This document shows, in pieces, positions 16,144 through 24,812 of a stretch of DNA of 33,519 bases. The notes under the pieces were generated by a model. The model saw only the letters and a list, made by a program, of their open reading frames with translations. It searched no databases and had not been told where the DNA came from. Source of the DNA: Microbacterium sp. (GTDB taxonomy: Bacteria > Actinomycetota > Actinomycetes > Actinomycetales > Microbacteriaceae); NCBI GenBank assembly GCA_003524435.1, contig DQHP01000154.1, positions 1 through 33,519 on the forward strand, written 5' to 3'. Position 1 is the first letter of the stretch. Each line of letters begins with the position of its first letter. Both the position numbers and the translations under genes were made by a program.

Positions 16144-17454
16144 ATGACCAGCACGACCAAAACCAGGCGTCCTATGTCGGCCTGGAAAGCTACTATCGCC
16201 GTCGCGATGTCGAACTACATCGAAGCCGGTGCAATCATCGCACTGGCCACAAGCCTCACCCTCTGGCAGGGCGAATTTGGCTTCGACAATGCTGCCGTCG
16301 GCCTCGTCGCAGCCCTCAGCGCGAACGCCTTCGGTGCGGCCATCGGCGCCGCGATCGGCGGACCGCTCTGCGACCGCCTCGGCCGTAAGTTCATCTACAC
16401 CTATGATCTGATCCTGTTCATGATCGGCGCATTGATGGTGACGTTCTCGCCGAACTTTGCGGTGCTCCTCGCCGGTGTGATCCTCATGGGTATCGCCGTC
16501 GGCGCCGGCGTCCCGGCATCGTGGACCTATATCGCCGAGGAGGCGCCCAGCGAACAGCGAGCAGCGCACGTCGGCACTGCCCAGCTTGCCTGGTCGATCG
16601 GCCCCGCCATTGGCTTCCTGCTCGCCGTGGTGCTCGGCCCGCTCGGAATCGTCGGCTCCCGCATCATCTTCTTCCACCTGTTCCTCATCGCCGCCGTCAC
16701 CTGGTGGGTACGCCGCGGCCTGCCGGAATCGACCCGGTGGAAGGCGCAGCGCGCCGCCGATAAGGAGCAGGGCGTGAAGGTCTCGCTCTTCTCTGGAATG
16801 AAGGGACTGCTGTCGGACCGACGAAACCTCGGCGCACTCGCATTCCTCCTCGGTGTCTATGGTCTGTGGAACACCGTCGCCGGCCAAGCAGGCATCTTCC
16901 AGCCGCGCGTGTACGACGCCGCCGGCCTCCACGACCCGATGCAACAGAATCTGCTTCAGGTGCTGGTCTGGAGCCTCACCGCGCTTGCGACGTACTTCGG
17001 CTTCATGCGCTACGGCGACCGCGTCAAACGGCGCTGGCTGTACTTCGGCGGGGCGCTGCTCGGCGTCATCGCTTGGGTCGTACTCGTCTTTGCCCCTCCC
17101 GGAATCTTCTCACTGCTGTTCTTCGCAATCGCATGGGGTATCTCGGCGGGTCTCGGCGCGCAGGCGTTCTACGGGCTCTGGACCGCTGAACTGTTCGCCA
17201 CGAAGTACCGCGCCAGCGCACAGGGCGTGCTCTTCATGCTTGCCCGTGTCATGGTCGGACTGCTGAGCCTGGTCTTCCCGGTACTGCTCGACTCGATCGG
17301 CCTCGGCCAGCTCGGCCTGCTCATCATCGGACTGCTCGTCGCGGCGTTGCTCATCGGAACGATCTGGGCGCCGAAGACCGAGGGCAAGACGCTCGACGAG
17401 ATCGAGGCTGAGCGCTACGGGACCCCGGTGCCCGCGCAGGATCAGCGCGTCTGA
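16144..17454 (+). CDS. MFS sugar permease, probable L-rhamnose uptake
   Basis: 436 residues with about 12 membrane segments. The motif A loop GPLCDRLGRKFIYTYDL lies between TM2 and TM3, and PESTRWKAQ follows TM6, as in sugar-porter-like MFS proteins. The ATG at 16144 has GGAG six to nine bases upstream; the frame is open further upstream but overlaps the isomerase and has no ribosome site. It lies 44 bases after rhaI and ends at a strong terminator, so it is the last gene of the rhamnose operon. Uptake of L-rhamnose, or of an oligosaccharide released by the surface rhamnosidase, is inferred from position only. Confidence 0.85.
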   Translation: MTSTTKTRRPMSAWKATIAVAMSNYIEAGAIIALATSLTLWQGEFGFDNAAVGLVAALSANAFGAAIGAAIGGPLCDRLGRKFIYTYDLILFMIGALMVTFSPNFAVLLAGVILMGIAVGAGVPASWTYIAEEAPSEQRAAHVGTAQLAWSIGPAIGFLLAVVLGPLGIVGSRIIFFHLFLIAAVTWWVRRGLPESTRWKAQRAADKEQGVKVSLFSGMKGLLSDRRNLGALAFLLGVYGLWNTVAGQAGIFQPRVYDAAGLHDPMQQNLLQVLVWSLTALATYFGFMRYGDRVKRRWLYFGGALLGVIAWVVLVFAPPGIFSLLFFAIAWGISAGLGAQAFYGLWTAELFATKYRASAQGVLFMLARVMVGLLSLVFPVLLDSIGLGQLGLLIIGLLVAALLIGTIWAPKTEGKTLDEIEAERYGTPVPAQDQRV

Positions 17455-17463
17455 CGCACAAGT

Positions 17464-17499
17464 AAAAGGAGGGCAGGCCAGCTGGCCTGCCCTCCTTTT
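17464..17499. terminator. Bidirectional terminator, perfect 36-bp palindrome
   Basis: An uninterrupted inverted repeat with two 18-base arms: AAAAGGAGGGCAGGCCAG and its exact complement. It lies 10 bases after the permease stop and 13 bases after the convergent binding-protein stop. The A-run and T-run at the ends give a U-tract on either strand, so it should stop transcription from both directions. Confidence 0.93.
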
Positions 17500-17512
17500 C
17501 GTTCCGTTTGCG

Positions 17513-18586
17513 TTACTCCGTCTGACCGGTGAGCCCTTCGAACGCGATGTTGCCGCTCTTGAGGTTCTTATTCGTCAGTTCGCTGAGCCCTTCGAGGAAA
17601 GCCTCACGCTCGGTCACGACGTGGCTGATTGCCTCGTCGACGTTGTCCTGCGTGATCGCGGGCATCAGGTAGACCGGGTTCTCCACGACGTCTTCACCAC
17701 GCACAAGCGCGGCAACGTAGGCGACACCAGCAGACAGCTCAACGGTGCCGTTCTGCAGCGAGGTGCCGATGAAATCACCGTTCTTGACAGCCTCAAGGCC
17801 GTCGGCGATGCCATCGATGCCGACGATCGGCACATCAGTCATGCCTGCTTCCTTGAGCGCCTGCAGAGCGCCAAGGCCCATATCGTCGTTCTGCGCAATG
17901 ACACCATCGATGTCGTCACCGAACGCCGAGATCCAGTTGCTGACCTTATTGACGGCTTCGTCGCGCTTCCAGTTCGCCGTGTCCTTAGCGAGCACCTTCA
18001 CGTCAGGGTTCTCCGCGAGGACATTGTCAATGCCCTGACCGCGGTTGATCTCACCTGATCCGCCGAGAGGTCCCTGCAGAATGATGACGTTGCCTGTGCC
18101 GCCGAGGGCATCCATCATCATCTGCGCTTCCTGCTCACCGGCGGCGACGTCATCTGGCTGCACGGAACCTGCCAGGTCCTCGCTGTCGAGCGACGCGTTG
18201 ACGTCAACGAACGGGATATCCGCCGCCTTCGCCGAGGCGATCTGCGGCTGCAGCGAGTCAGCCTGCACCGGAATGACCACGATGGCGTCGACATCGGCAG
18301 TGATGTACTGATCGATCTGCGTCGCCTGCGTGCTGACGTCGAGGCCTGCGGAGTTCCACAGGATCTCGATGTTGTTCTCCTCGGCGTAGCGCTCGATGCC
18401 TTCTTTTCCTTCGGTGACGAAGGACGACATGTCATAGACGCTGACACCAATGGTGAGGCGCTCTTCGCCGCCGTCTTCGCCACCGGTGTTGGCATTGGGG
18501 TCTCCGGCACCGCAGCCTGCAAGCAGCAACGCTGCGGCCGTGGTGAATGCGAAGGTCGCGCCGATGCGGCTCTTCCTCGTAAACAT
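17513..18586 (-). CDS. Ribose-type ABC transporter sugar/polyol-binding lipoprotein
   Basis: 357 residues from the ATG at 18586, which follows GAGAGGAAACCC. The leader ends in LLAGC with the lipidated Cys25, so it is a surface lipoprotein. The rest is a type 1 periplasmic-binding fold of the RbsB class: TIGVSVYDMSSFVTEGKEGIERYAEENNIEI, VDAIVVIPVQADSLQPQIASAKAADIPFVDVNA, and DGVIAQNDDMGLGALQALKEAG. The ligand is probably a pentose, hexose or polyol; the operon partner, a zinc polyol dehydrogenase, favours a polyol. It is the last gene of the dehydrogenase-ATPase-permease-binding protein operon, an inverted order compared with many ribose systems. Confidence 0.92.
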   Translation of the reverse strand: MFTRKSRIGATFAFTTAAALLLAGCGAGDPNANTGGEDGGEERLTIGVSVYDMSSFVTEGKEGIERYAEENNIEILWNSAGLDVSTQATQIDQYITADVDAIVVIPVQADSLQPQIASAKAADIPFVDVNASLDSEDLAGSVQPDDVAAGEQEAQMMMDALGGTGNVIILQGPLGGSGEINRGQGIDNVLAENPDVKVLAKDTANWKRDEAVNKVSNWISAFGDDIDGVIAQNDDMGLGALQALKEAGMTDVPIVGIDGIADGLEAVKNGDFIGTSLQNGTVELSAGVAYVAALVRGEDVVENPVYLMPAITQDNVDEAISHVVTEREAFLEGLSELTNKNLKSGNIAFEGLTGQTE

Positions 18587-18607
18587 GGGTTTCCTCTCGT
18601 TGATGAT

Positions 18608-18635
18608 GGGATAAAAACGGGTAAAAGGGGTAAAA
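18608..18635 (-). repeat. Triple TTTTACCC-like direct repeat between permease and binding-protein genes
   Basis: On the minus strand the 53-base gap carries TTTTACCCC, TTTTACCCG and TTTTTATCCC one after another. They precede the ribosome site of the binding-protein gene. The repeats are unlikely to be coding. They might be a translation-enhancing or RNA-binding element, or chance low complexity. Confidence 0.35.
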
Positions 18636-18639
18636 GCAG

Positions 18640-19647
18640 CTAACGATTTCGGCGGTTGGTCGCCCACACGTCAACGGCCACTGCCGCAACGATGAGCACG
18701 CCCTTGATGACCTTCTGCCAGTACGCGGGCACCGTCAGAATGTCGAGACCGTTGTTGAGGGTTTGAATGAGCAGCAGGCCCAGGGCGGTGCCCCAGATCG
18801 AGCCACGCCCACCGAGCAGGCTCGCCCCACCGATGACAACGGCTGCGATCGCGTCGAGTTCGTATCCGACACCGAGGTTCGGCGCACCGAGCGTGACGCG
18901 ACTGGCGAGCATCACGCCCGACAGCCCCGCCAGCACACCCGAGATCGCGTACACACTGAAAATCGTGCGACCCACGTTGATTCCGGCGATCCCGGCCGCG
19001 ACCGGGTTGCCACCGATCGCATACACGCGCATGCCCCAGGTCGTTCGGCGCATCACGATTGCGAGTCCGACGATGCCCAAGATCATAAGAATGACCGGAA
19101 GGGTGAGTCCTGCAAAGTTGGCGTTGGCGATGCTCGAGAACTCGGCGGGCAGCCCGGTGATAGGGGCACCGTTTCCTGCCACATAAGCGACACCGGAAGC
19201 GAGCGTGAGCATTCCGAGTGTCGCGATAAATGGTGGCACTTTGATCACCGCGACGACGATGCCGTTGATCGCGCCAGCGATGAAGCCGACGACGATCCCC
19301 GCGATGATTGCGAGCCACACCTGATCGGGGAACGCTTTGGCGGTGAGGCTGCCGAAGACTGCAGCGGCGGCGATCACACTGCCGACGGACAGGTCGATGC
19401 CCCCGGTGAGGATCACCAGCGTCTGCCCGAGCGCGATGAGCGCGAAAGGAGCGGCCGCGATGAGGATCGTCTGCAGGTTATCGACAGTGCCGAAACGAGC
19501 GCTTCGATAGAGGAAGAACGCGATGATGAGCACCATCACGATCACCATGGCGTATCGAATCGCCATGTCGCCAAACCACGTCGGGCTGAAGCGCTTCACG
19601 CCCGCCTCGGGCAGAAGGCTCTGCTGAGCAGTGCGGGTGTCAGTCAT
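18640..19647 (-). CDS. Ribose-type ABC transporter permease
   Basis: 335 residues, mostly hydrophobic, with roughly ten membrane segments, of the RbsC/AraH permease family. Family landmarks are GQTLVILTGGIDLSVGSVIAAAAVF in the first half and GGASLLGGRGSIWGTALGLLLIQTLNNGLDIL near the C-terminus. It forms the membrane channel with the RbsA-type ATPase. Its ATG, preceded by AAAGGA, overlaps the ATPase stop (ATGA), and the binding-protein gene follows 53 bases later. Substrate should be the same sugar or polyol recognised by that binding protein. Confidence 0.93.
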   Translation of the reverse strand: MTDTRTAQQSLLPEAGVKRFSPTWFGDMAIRYAMVIVMVLIIAFFLYRSARFGTVDNLQTILIAAAPFALIALGQTLVILTGGIDLSVGSVIAAAAVFGSLTAKAFPDQVWLAIIAGIVVGFIAGAINGIVVAVIKVPPFIATLGMLTLASGVAYVAGNGAPITGLPAEFSSIANANFAGLTLPVILMILGIVGLAIVMRRTTWGMRVYAIGGNPVAAGIAGINVGRTIFSVYAISGVLAGLSGVMLASRVTLGAPNLGVGYELDAIAAVVIGGASLLGGRGSIWGTALGLLLIQTLNNGLDILTVPAYWQKVIKGVLIVAAVAVDVWATNRRNR

Positions 19648-21212
19648 TGGTCGTCCTTTACGGAAGAGGGTGCGAGGGCGTCGGACATATCGAGACCGCT
19701 CGCGAGTCGGAAGATGCGATCCTGCACCTCGGGATGTTGAAGATCGCTCTGGGTGAGTTCTGCAACGACGCCGCCGTCTTTCAGAACGAGGGCGCGATGA
19801 GACAGCGCGAGAATTTCAGGCATGTCACTGGATGCCATCACCACCGCCATGCCGGATGCTGCGAGGTCGGTAATGATCCGATAGATCTCACTGCGTGCGC
19901 CGATGTCAACACCGCGCGTCGGCTCGTCCAGCAGCAGCACCTTGACGTCACCGGTGAGCCAACGAGCCAGCACGACCTTCTGCTGGTTTCCCCCAGAGAG
20001 CGTCTCCATCACCTGGCCCAGGCCCCGGCTGCGCAGGTGCACCGAGCTCATCGCTGTCGCAACAGCATCCGTTCTGCTTCGCCCCTTCAGCCATCCTGCG
20101 ACAGAGAACTGACTCATCCGCGGCAGCGTCGCGTTCGCGAGAATATCCATGCTGAGCACGGCACCCGCGCCCTTGCGATCTTCCGGGACGAGCGCCATAC
20201 CCGCGGTGATCGACTCAGCAGGGCGACCGCGACGCACGAGTTTCCCGCCCACGCGGATCTCGCCCGCCGACGACGGCCGCATTCCGAACAGCGCCTCGAT
20301 GAGTTCCGTGCGACCGGCGCCGACCAAACCGGCCAAGCCGATGATTTCTCCCCGACGCACCTGGAGGTCAACCGGCTGTGGGGCCGGCGAGTATGTCAGG
20401 CCCTGCACAGAGAGAGCGATGTCGTCGGTTGCCGATGGCAGATCAGGGAAAAGGTCTTCGAGTTCGCGACCGATCATCGCGGTCACAATGTCGTCGTCGC
20501 TGAGTTCCGACAGGGGCGCATCAGTAACGAGGCCGCCGTCGCGCAGCACGACAACGCGGTCGGCTATGGCGCGGATCTCCTCCATCTTGTGCGTGGTGAA
20601 AAGAATCGCGACGCCTTTGTTGCGCAGCATCCGCATGTTCTCCAGCAGACGTCCCACCTCGCGCTCAGCGATCGCGCTGGTTGGCTCATCCAAGAGCAAG
20701 ACGCGTGCGCCGGTACCCGTGGCCTTCACGATCTCAACGATCTGACGAAGGCCAACCGGGAGGGATCCCATCCGTGCGGTGGGGTCGATGTCGACACCGA
20801 ACTCGGCGAGCATCTCCTTCGCTTCGCGAATCATGCGCCGACGATCGACGAACCCGAGTCGGCCGCGCAGTTCACGTCCAACGAAGATGTTTTCGTACAC
20901 CGTGGTGTCGAGGATCGAAGCGAGCTCCTGCGGCACGATCGCGATGCCACGCTGGTGCGCGTCACGCGAAGATCCGGCAGAAAGCTCTTCACCCCGGACG
21001 AGCACGCGACCGCTATCAGCCCGCATCTGGCCCGAGGCGATCTTCATCAGCGTCGACTTGCCTGCGCCGTTCTCGCCCGCGAGCGCGGTGACCGTTCCCG
21101 GTGCGAGGTGCAGCGCCACGCCCTTGAGTACCGGCACACCGCCGAATGCCTTGCGGATATCGACGCACTCCAGAATGTCGGGGTGCTCGTCGAGCGGAGT
21201 GTCATTCATCAC
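19644..21212 (-). CDS. Ribose-type ABC transporter ATPase with two nucleotide-binding domains
   Basis: 522 residues, a tandem ABC ATPase of the RbsA/MglA class. Domain 1 has an intact Walker A GENGAGKST (46-54), a relaxed signature LPVGLRQ and Walker B VLLLDEPTSA. Domain 2 has the degenerate Walker A GLVGAGRTE normal for this class, an intact LSGGNQQK signature and LLLDEPTRGVD. The frame can start at GTG 21212, whose bases overlap the dehydrogenase stop, or at the following ATG 21209; neither has a strong ribosome site, so coupling to the dehydrogenase is likely. It powers import of the substrate of the adjoining permease. Confidence 0.93.
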   Translation of the reverse strand: MMNDTPLDEHPDILECVDIRKAFGGVPVLKGVALHLAPGTVTALAGENGAGKSTLMKIASGQMRADSGRVLVRGEELSAGSSRDAHQRGIAIVPQELASILDTTVYENIFVGRELRGRLGFVDRRRMIREAKEMLAEFGVDIDPTARMGSLPVGLRQIVEIVKATGTGARVLLLDEPTSAIAEREVGRLLENMRMLRNKGVAILFTTHKMEEIRAIADRVVVLRDGGLVTDAPLSELSDDDIVTAMIGRELEDLFPDLPSATDDIALSVQGLTYSPAPQPVDLQVRRGEIIGLAGLVGAGRTELIEALFGMRPSSAGEIRVGGKLVRRGRPAESITAGMALVPEDRKGAGAVLSMDILANATLPRMSQFSVAGWLKGRSRTDAVATAMSSVHLRSRGLGQVMETLSGGNQQKVVLARWLTGDVKVLLLDEPTRGVDIGARSEIYRIITDLAASGMAVVMASSDMPEILALSHRALVLKDGGVVAELTQSDLQHPEVQDRIFRLASGLDMSDALAPSSVKDDQ

Positions 21213-22252
21213 TTCGCCGCGAACTCTCGATCGGGGCGCACGATGCTCTTCAGCGTGGTCGGAAGTGATGCAGAATCTAACGCCTCACGCACTTCGGCGA
21301 TTCCAAAGCTGCCAGTAACCAAGGAGTCCAGATCCACGGCGCCGGATGCTGCGAGATGAATCGCCGTCGGCCAGGCATTGGCGTAGCGGAAGATGCCAGT
21401 GATGATGAGCTCGCGGTTTTGAATCGTCGATACCGGCAGCGCGATCTCGTCGGCTCCCATCCCCACCAGCACGGCGACGCCCGCAGACTTCAACGCCGAG
21501 ACCCCTTGCTTCACAGCCACCGGAGATCCGGATGCATCGATGAAAGCGTCATAGTCAGAGCCCAGCGGCTCGGCCACCGGATCGACGGCGCGCGTCGCGC
21601 CAAAGCGCAATGCCACCTCACGGCGCTCAGCCATGGGGTCGCTGATCACGATCTCGGCGGCACCGAATGCGCGCGCCGTCTGCGCGGTAATGATGCCAAT
21701 AGGACCGGCTCCGGCGATGAGTACCCGGCTTCCGGGACGCACGCCCGCCTTCCGGATCGCGGCGACGCCGACGGCAAGCGGCTCCATGAGCGCTGCAGCG
21801 TCATCGCTGACGGAGTCGGGAACGGCGTAAGCGAAGTCCTGCTGGATCGCGACGTACTCAGCGAATGCGCCGTCGATCGGCGGCGTCGCGTAAAACTCGA
21901 TCTGCGGGCACAGGTTGTACTGGCCGCTACGGCAGAACTCACACTGTCGACACGGTCGCTGCGGCTCGATCGACACCCGCTCACCCAGCCGCGCCTCGTC
22001 GACATCCGCGCCGACAGCCACGATGGTTCCGCCGGCCTCATGGCCGAGCACCATGGGCGCCTCTACGACGAAGTCGCCGATGCGCCCCTCGTGGAAGTAA
22101 TGCACGTCCGAACCGCAGATCCCCACTGCGTTCACCTGGACGATCACCTGGTCAGCGTCCGGTGACGGCACGCCACGCGTCTCAACGGTGAGTTCCCCCG
22201 CTCGCACCAGCACGCTGGCACGCATCGTTGTCGGCAATTCTGTGCGCATCAT
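21209..22252 (-). CDS. Zinc-dependent polyol dehydrogenase (sorbitol/L-iditol dehydrogenase-like, MDR family)
   Basis: 347 residues. Catalytic zinc ligands Cys46 (GICGSDVHYF), His71 and Glu72 (GHE) and structural zinc cysteines 101, 104, 107 and 115 (CRQCEFCRSGQYNLC) are all present. GAGPIG marks the NAD-binding fold, and the acidic Asp after the second strand (ISDPMAERR) favours NAD over NADP. Relatives oxidise sorbitol, xylitol or L-iditol to the 2-ketose. Two ATGs compete (22252 and 22249); AAGGAG is better spaced for 22249. It is the first gene of the minus-strand ABC operon and is divergent from the SorC regulator, with a palindromic site in between. Confidence 0.9.
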   Translation of the reverse strand: MMRTELPTTMRASVLVRAGELTVETRGVPSPDADQVIVQVNAVGICGSDVHYFHEGRIGDFVVEAPMVLGHEAGGTIVAVGADVDEARLGERVSIEPQRPCRQCEFCRSGQYNLCPQIEFYATPPIDGAFAEYVAIQQDFAYAVPDSVSDDAAALMEPLAVGVAAIRKAGVRPGSRVLIAGAGPIGIITAQTARAFGAAEIVISDPMAERREVALRFGATRAVDPVAEPLGSDYDAFIDASGSPVAVKQGVSALKSAGVAVLVGMGADEIALPVSTIQNRELIITGIFRYANAWPTAIHLAASGAVDLDSLVTGSFGIAEVREALDSASLPTTLKSIVRPDREFAAK

Positions 22253-22318
22253 CGGGCTCCTTCGTGTGCTTGCTTGCTCACCGAGAGTAGAACAATAAAT
22301 ACGAATGAGACAACTGCG

Positions 22319-22332
22319 CGCTCACATGAGCG
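22319..22332. promoter_or_regulatory. Palindromic operator, SorC/dehydrogenase divergent region
   Basis: CGCTCA-CA-TGAGCG, 6-bp arms around two bases, lies 67 bases upstream of the dehydrogenase gene and 57 bases upstream of the SorC-type regulator. The same arms recur at 25639, and a half-site occurs at 26595. The SorC regulator encoded next to it is the natural candidate binder. Confidence 0.65.
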
Positions 22333-22389
22333 GATTTGGAAAAGGCGGGGTAGGCTAAACCAACCTGACCCGACGAGACATGAGGCGAA

Positions 22390-23322
22390 ATGGGCCCCGA
22401 CGAGCTAGTGCGAATCTCACATGTCGCGCGCCGGCATTATTTGGACGGCTTGACGAAGACAGAACTGGCCGATGAGCTCAGCGTCTCTCGCTTCAAAATT
22501 GCCCGGATGCTGGATGATGCACTCGAGCACGGGCTCGTGAAAATCACCATCGATGCGCCGGACTCGCTCGATCTTGACCTGTCGATGCAGCTGCGCACAC
22601 GATTCGGTCTCACTCGCGCGCTCGCTGTGATCATCCCCGGAACAACTCCCGATCTCATTCAGGATCGCCTCGGACGTGCGGCGGCAGAACTGCTCAGCGA
22701 GATTGTTACCGACGTCGATGTGCTCGGTCTCACCGCCGGGCGCACCCTCGCGGCGATGGCTGGGCATCTGCGTACGCTCGCCATGTGTGAGGTGGTCCAG
22801 CTCGCTGGTGTTGCGGCCGCTACCCCTGAGAACGGTGTCGAAGTCATCCGTCAGGTCAGTCGCATTTCTGGCGGCCGCTCCCGCGCGATTTTCGCGCCGT
22901 TGCTCGTAGAGACGGCGGCCACGGCATCCGCTCTTCGGCGAGAACCCAGCATCAAAGAGACGTTCCGGCGTTTTGATTCCGTGACCAAGGCTGTTGTCGC
23001 GATTGGTTCCTGGAGCCCGCCCGATTCGCAACTTTACGACAATGCCGGGCGCGCAGGAGTGCTCGATGAGCTGCTGGCGGCCGGAGTGAAGGCTGAGATC
23101 TGTGCCACGTTGATCGACGAAACAGGCACACCAGTCGGATCGGTGGCCGAACGCTCGCTCGCGGTGTCGACAGAGCAGCTGCGCCTTATCCCCGAGGTCA
23201 TCGCTGTGGCGGGCGGCCCGTCGAAAACGGATGCCATCGCCGCGGCACTTCGCTCAGGCCTCATTGACTCGCTCGTCACCGACGCGGCGCTCGCGCGCCG
23301 CCTGCTGGCGTTGACGGACTAG
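22390..23322 (+). CDS. SorC-family sugar-responsive transcriptional regulator
   Basis: 310 residues. The N-terminal helix-turn-helix is RISHVARRHYLDGLTKTELADELSVSRFKIARMLDDALEHGLVKI (about 8-52), as in SorC/DeoR-like regulators such as SorC, DeoR of Bacillus and LsrR. The remainder is the sugar-phosphate-binding domain of the family, with VLGLTAGRTLAAMA, FAPLLVETAATASALRREPSI and VAVAGGPSKTDAIAAAL. GAGGCGAA lies just before the ATG. It is divergent from the dehydrogenase-ABC operon and convergent with the kinase gene, with which it shares the four bases CTAG as overlapping stop codons. It likely controls both flanking operons through the CGCTCA-NN-TGAGCG sites; the effector is probably a phosphorylated sugar. 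Confidence 0.9.
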   Translation: MGPDELVRISHVARRHYLDGLTKTELADELSVSRFKIARMLDDALEHGLVKITIDAPDSLDLDLSMQLRTRFGLTRALAVIIPGTTPDLIQDRLGRAAAELLSEIVTDVDVLGLTAGRTLAAMAGHLRTLAMCEVVQLAGVAAATPENGVEVIRQVSRISGGRSRAIFAPLLVETAATASALRREPSIKETFRRFDSVTKAVVAIGSWSPPDSQLYDNAGRAGVLDELLAAGVKAEICATLIDETGTPVGSVAERSLAVSTEQLRLIPEVIAVAGGPSKTDAIAAALRSGLIDSLVTDAALARRLLALTD

Positions 23323-24785
23323 CTTCCCATCGAACGGACCGCGCGCGAGGGTTCGTATCGGTGTAGCTGAGACGACGCACGAACGACCCGGCGCAGGTCG
23401 CCCAGGCTGCCCTGCACGGCGCCGTGTGCGCGAGCCTGTACGAGGATATTGCCCATAGAGGTTGCTTCTGTCGGCCCTGCTTGCACGGGCAGGCCCGAAT
23501 GATCGGCGACAGACTGGGCAAGAATCGGCGACTCCGATCCCCCTCCGACGAGGTGAATCACGCGCACGTCGACTCCTGACAAGGTCGAGGCCTCTGCCAC
23601 CTGTCGTGCCACGAACGCCCCCAGGCTCTCGAGCACTAAACGCACGATGCCGACACGGTCAGCGGGCATGCGCCCGCCCGCCTCGGCGATAAGTTCTGCG
23701 ATGCGCCCGGTCATCTGCCCGGGGCGCAACAGGCGCGGATCGCCCGCGTCGAAAAGAAAGTCGGATGCTGACGCCCCCGCCGCGCGTGCAAACAGTTCGT
23801 CGCGCGCGGACTGGCTTTGGGCGTCCCACCCGCCCAGGCCCCACTCCCGTATGCACTCGTTGACGATCCACAGCCCTGGGGCAATGCGCAGGAATCGCAC
23901 GGTGCCGTCGAGTCCCAGTTCATTGGTGAACCCCGCCGCGCGGGCTGCGTCACTTGTAATGATCTCGTCGACTTCGACCCCGGTCAGCACCCACGTGCCG
24001 CACGACACGAACGCGAAGTTCTCGTCGGTAGCGGGCACCGCGATAACGGCACTGGCCGTGTCGTGCGACGCGACAGTGGTGACATCGGTCACGTCTCCGC
24101 GGGGCAGGATCCCCTCGTGGACGCGGCCGGTAATGGTGCCTGGCGCGACGACGTCGGCGAAGATTCGCGGCGGAAGCCCCAGCGCTGCGATGCGCTCGTG
24201 ATCCCACCCACGCCCGCCGGTCAGCGCGAGACCCGTACTCGACACATTGGTTGCTTCAGCGACCTCTGCACCGCCGAGCCAGTAGGAGAACAGGTCGGGC
24301 ATCAGCAGCATCCGCCTCACCGCCTCGAGTCGGCCTGCTGACTGATCAGCCATGAGTTGATAGATCGTCATGATCGGCAACGCGGTGATGCCGGTCTCGT
24401 GAAACGCGTCAGCCGCGGGCAACACCTCGTTGACCAGCGGGAAACTGCGCTCCGTGCGCGCGTCCCGCTGGTGAAACGGTGCGTCGATCAGGCCCGCAGC
24501 GGAAAGCAAACCGTAATCGCCGGACCAGGTGTCAACACCAACACTCTCAAACGCTGTCCCATCACGACGGAGAGACTTCAGCCCCTCAACGGCGTCGCGG
24601 TACAACCGTTGCGCGTCCCACCGCATACCCTGCTCGTTGCTGAACGTGCGATTGCGAAAGCGTCGCACGCCGTCGATGTGCAACTGGTCGCCCCTAAGCG
24701 TCGCGCTGACGACACGACCGCTGGACCCTCCGAAATCGAGCGCAGCAGCTCGGAAGGCCTCCGAACGGTGGGACGGTACGGGCAT
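23319..24785 (-). CDS. Rhamnulokinase-like FGGY-family sugar kinase
   Basis: 488 residues, typical FGGY length. AALDFGGSSGRVVSATL is the N-terminal phosphate loop; VGVDTWSGDYGLL, RMLLMPDLFSYWLGG, VASHDTASAVIAVP, SCGTWVLTGVE and LIAEAGG-like motifs match rhamnulokinase (RhaB) better than xylulo-, glycero- or glucono-kinases. The expected reaction is ATP-dependent phosphorylation of L-rhamnulose at O1. It lies 27 bases after the SDR gene, so the two form one operon preceded by a palindromic site also found near the SorC gene, rather than by the LacI operator of the rhamnose genes. It could therefore serve rhamnose or be recruited for another ketose made by the polyol dehydrogenases. I leave the symbol blank for that reason. 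Confidence 0.85.
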   Translation of the reverse strand: MPVPSHRSEAFRAAALDFGGSSGRVVSATLRGDQLHIDGVRRFRNRTFSNEQGMRWDAQRLYRDAVEGLKSLRRDGTAFESVGVDTWSGDYGLLSAAGLIDAPFHQRDARTERSFPLVNEVLPAADAFHETGITALPIMTIYQLMADQSAGRLEAVRRMLLMPDLFSYWLGGAEVAEATNVSSTGLALTGGRGWDHERIAALGLPPRIFADVVAPGTITGRVHEGILPRGDVTDVTTVASHDTASAVIAVPATDENFAFVSCGTWVLTGVEVDEIITSDAARAAGFTNELGLDGTVRFLRIAPGLWIVNECIREWGLGGWDAQSQSARDELFARAAGASASDFLFDAGDPRLLRPGQMTGRIAELIAEAGGRMPADRVGIVRLVLESLGAFVARQVAEASTLSGVDVRVIHLVGGGSESPILAQSVADHSGLPVQAGPTEATSMGNILVQARAHGAVQGSLGDLRRVVRASSQLHRYEPSRAVRSMGS

Positions 24786-24812
24786 GCTCTCAGCCTATTG
24801 TCCCGCCGGGGC

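Noticed and set aside
19644..21212. Degenerate Walker A in the second domain of the ribose-type ATPase as a possible inactivating mutation.
   Set aside because: GLVGAGRTE is the normal form of the second domain in this ATPase class.
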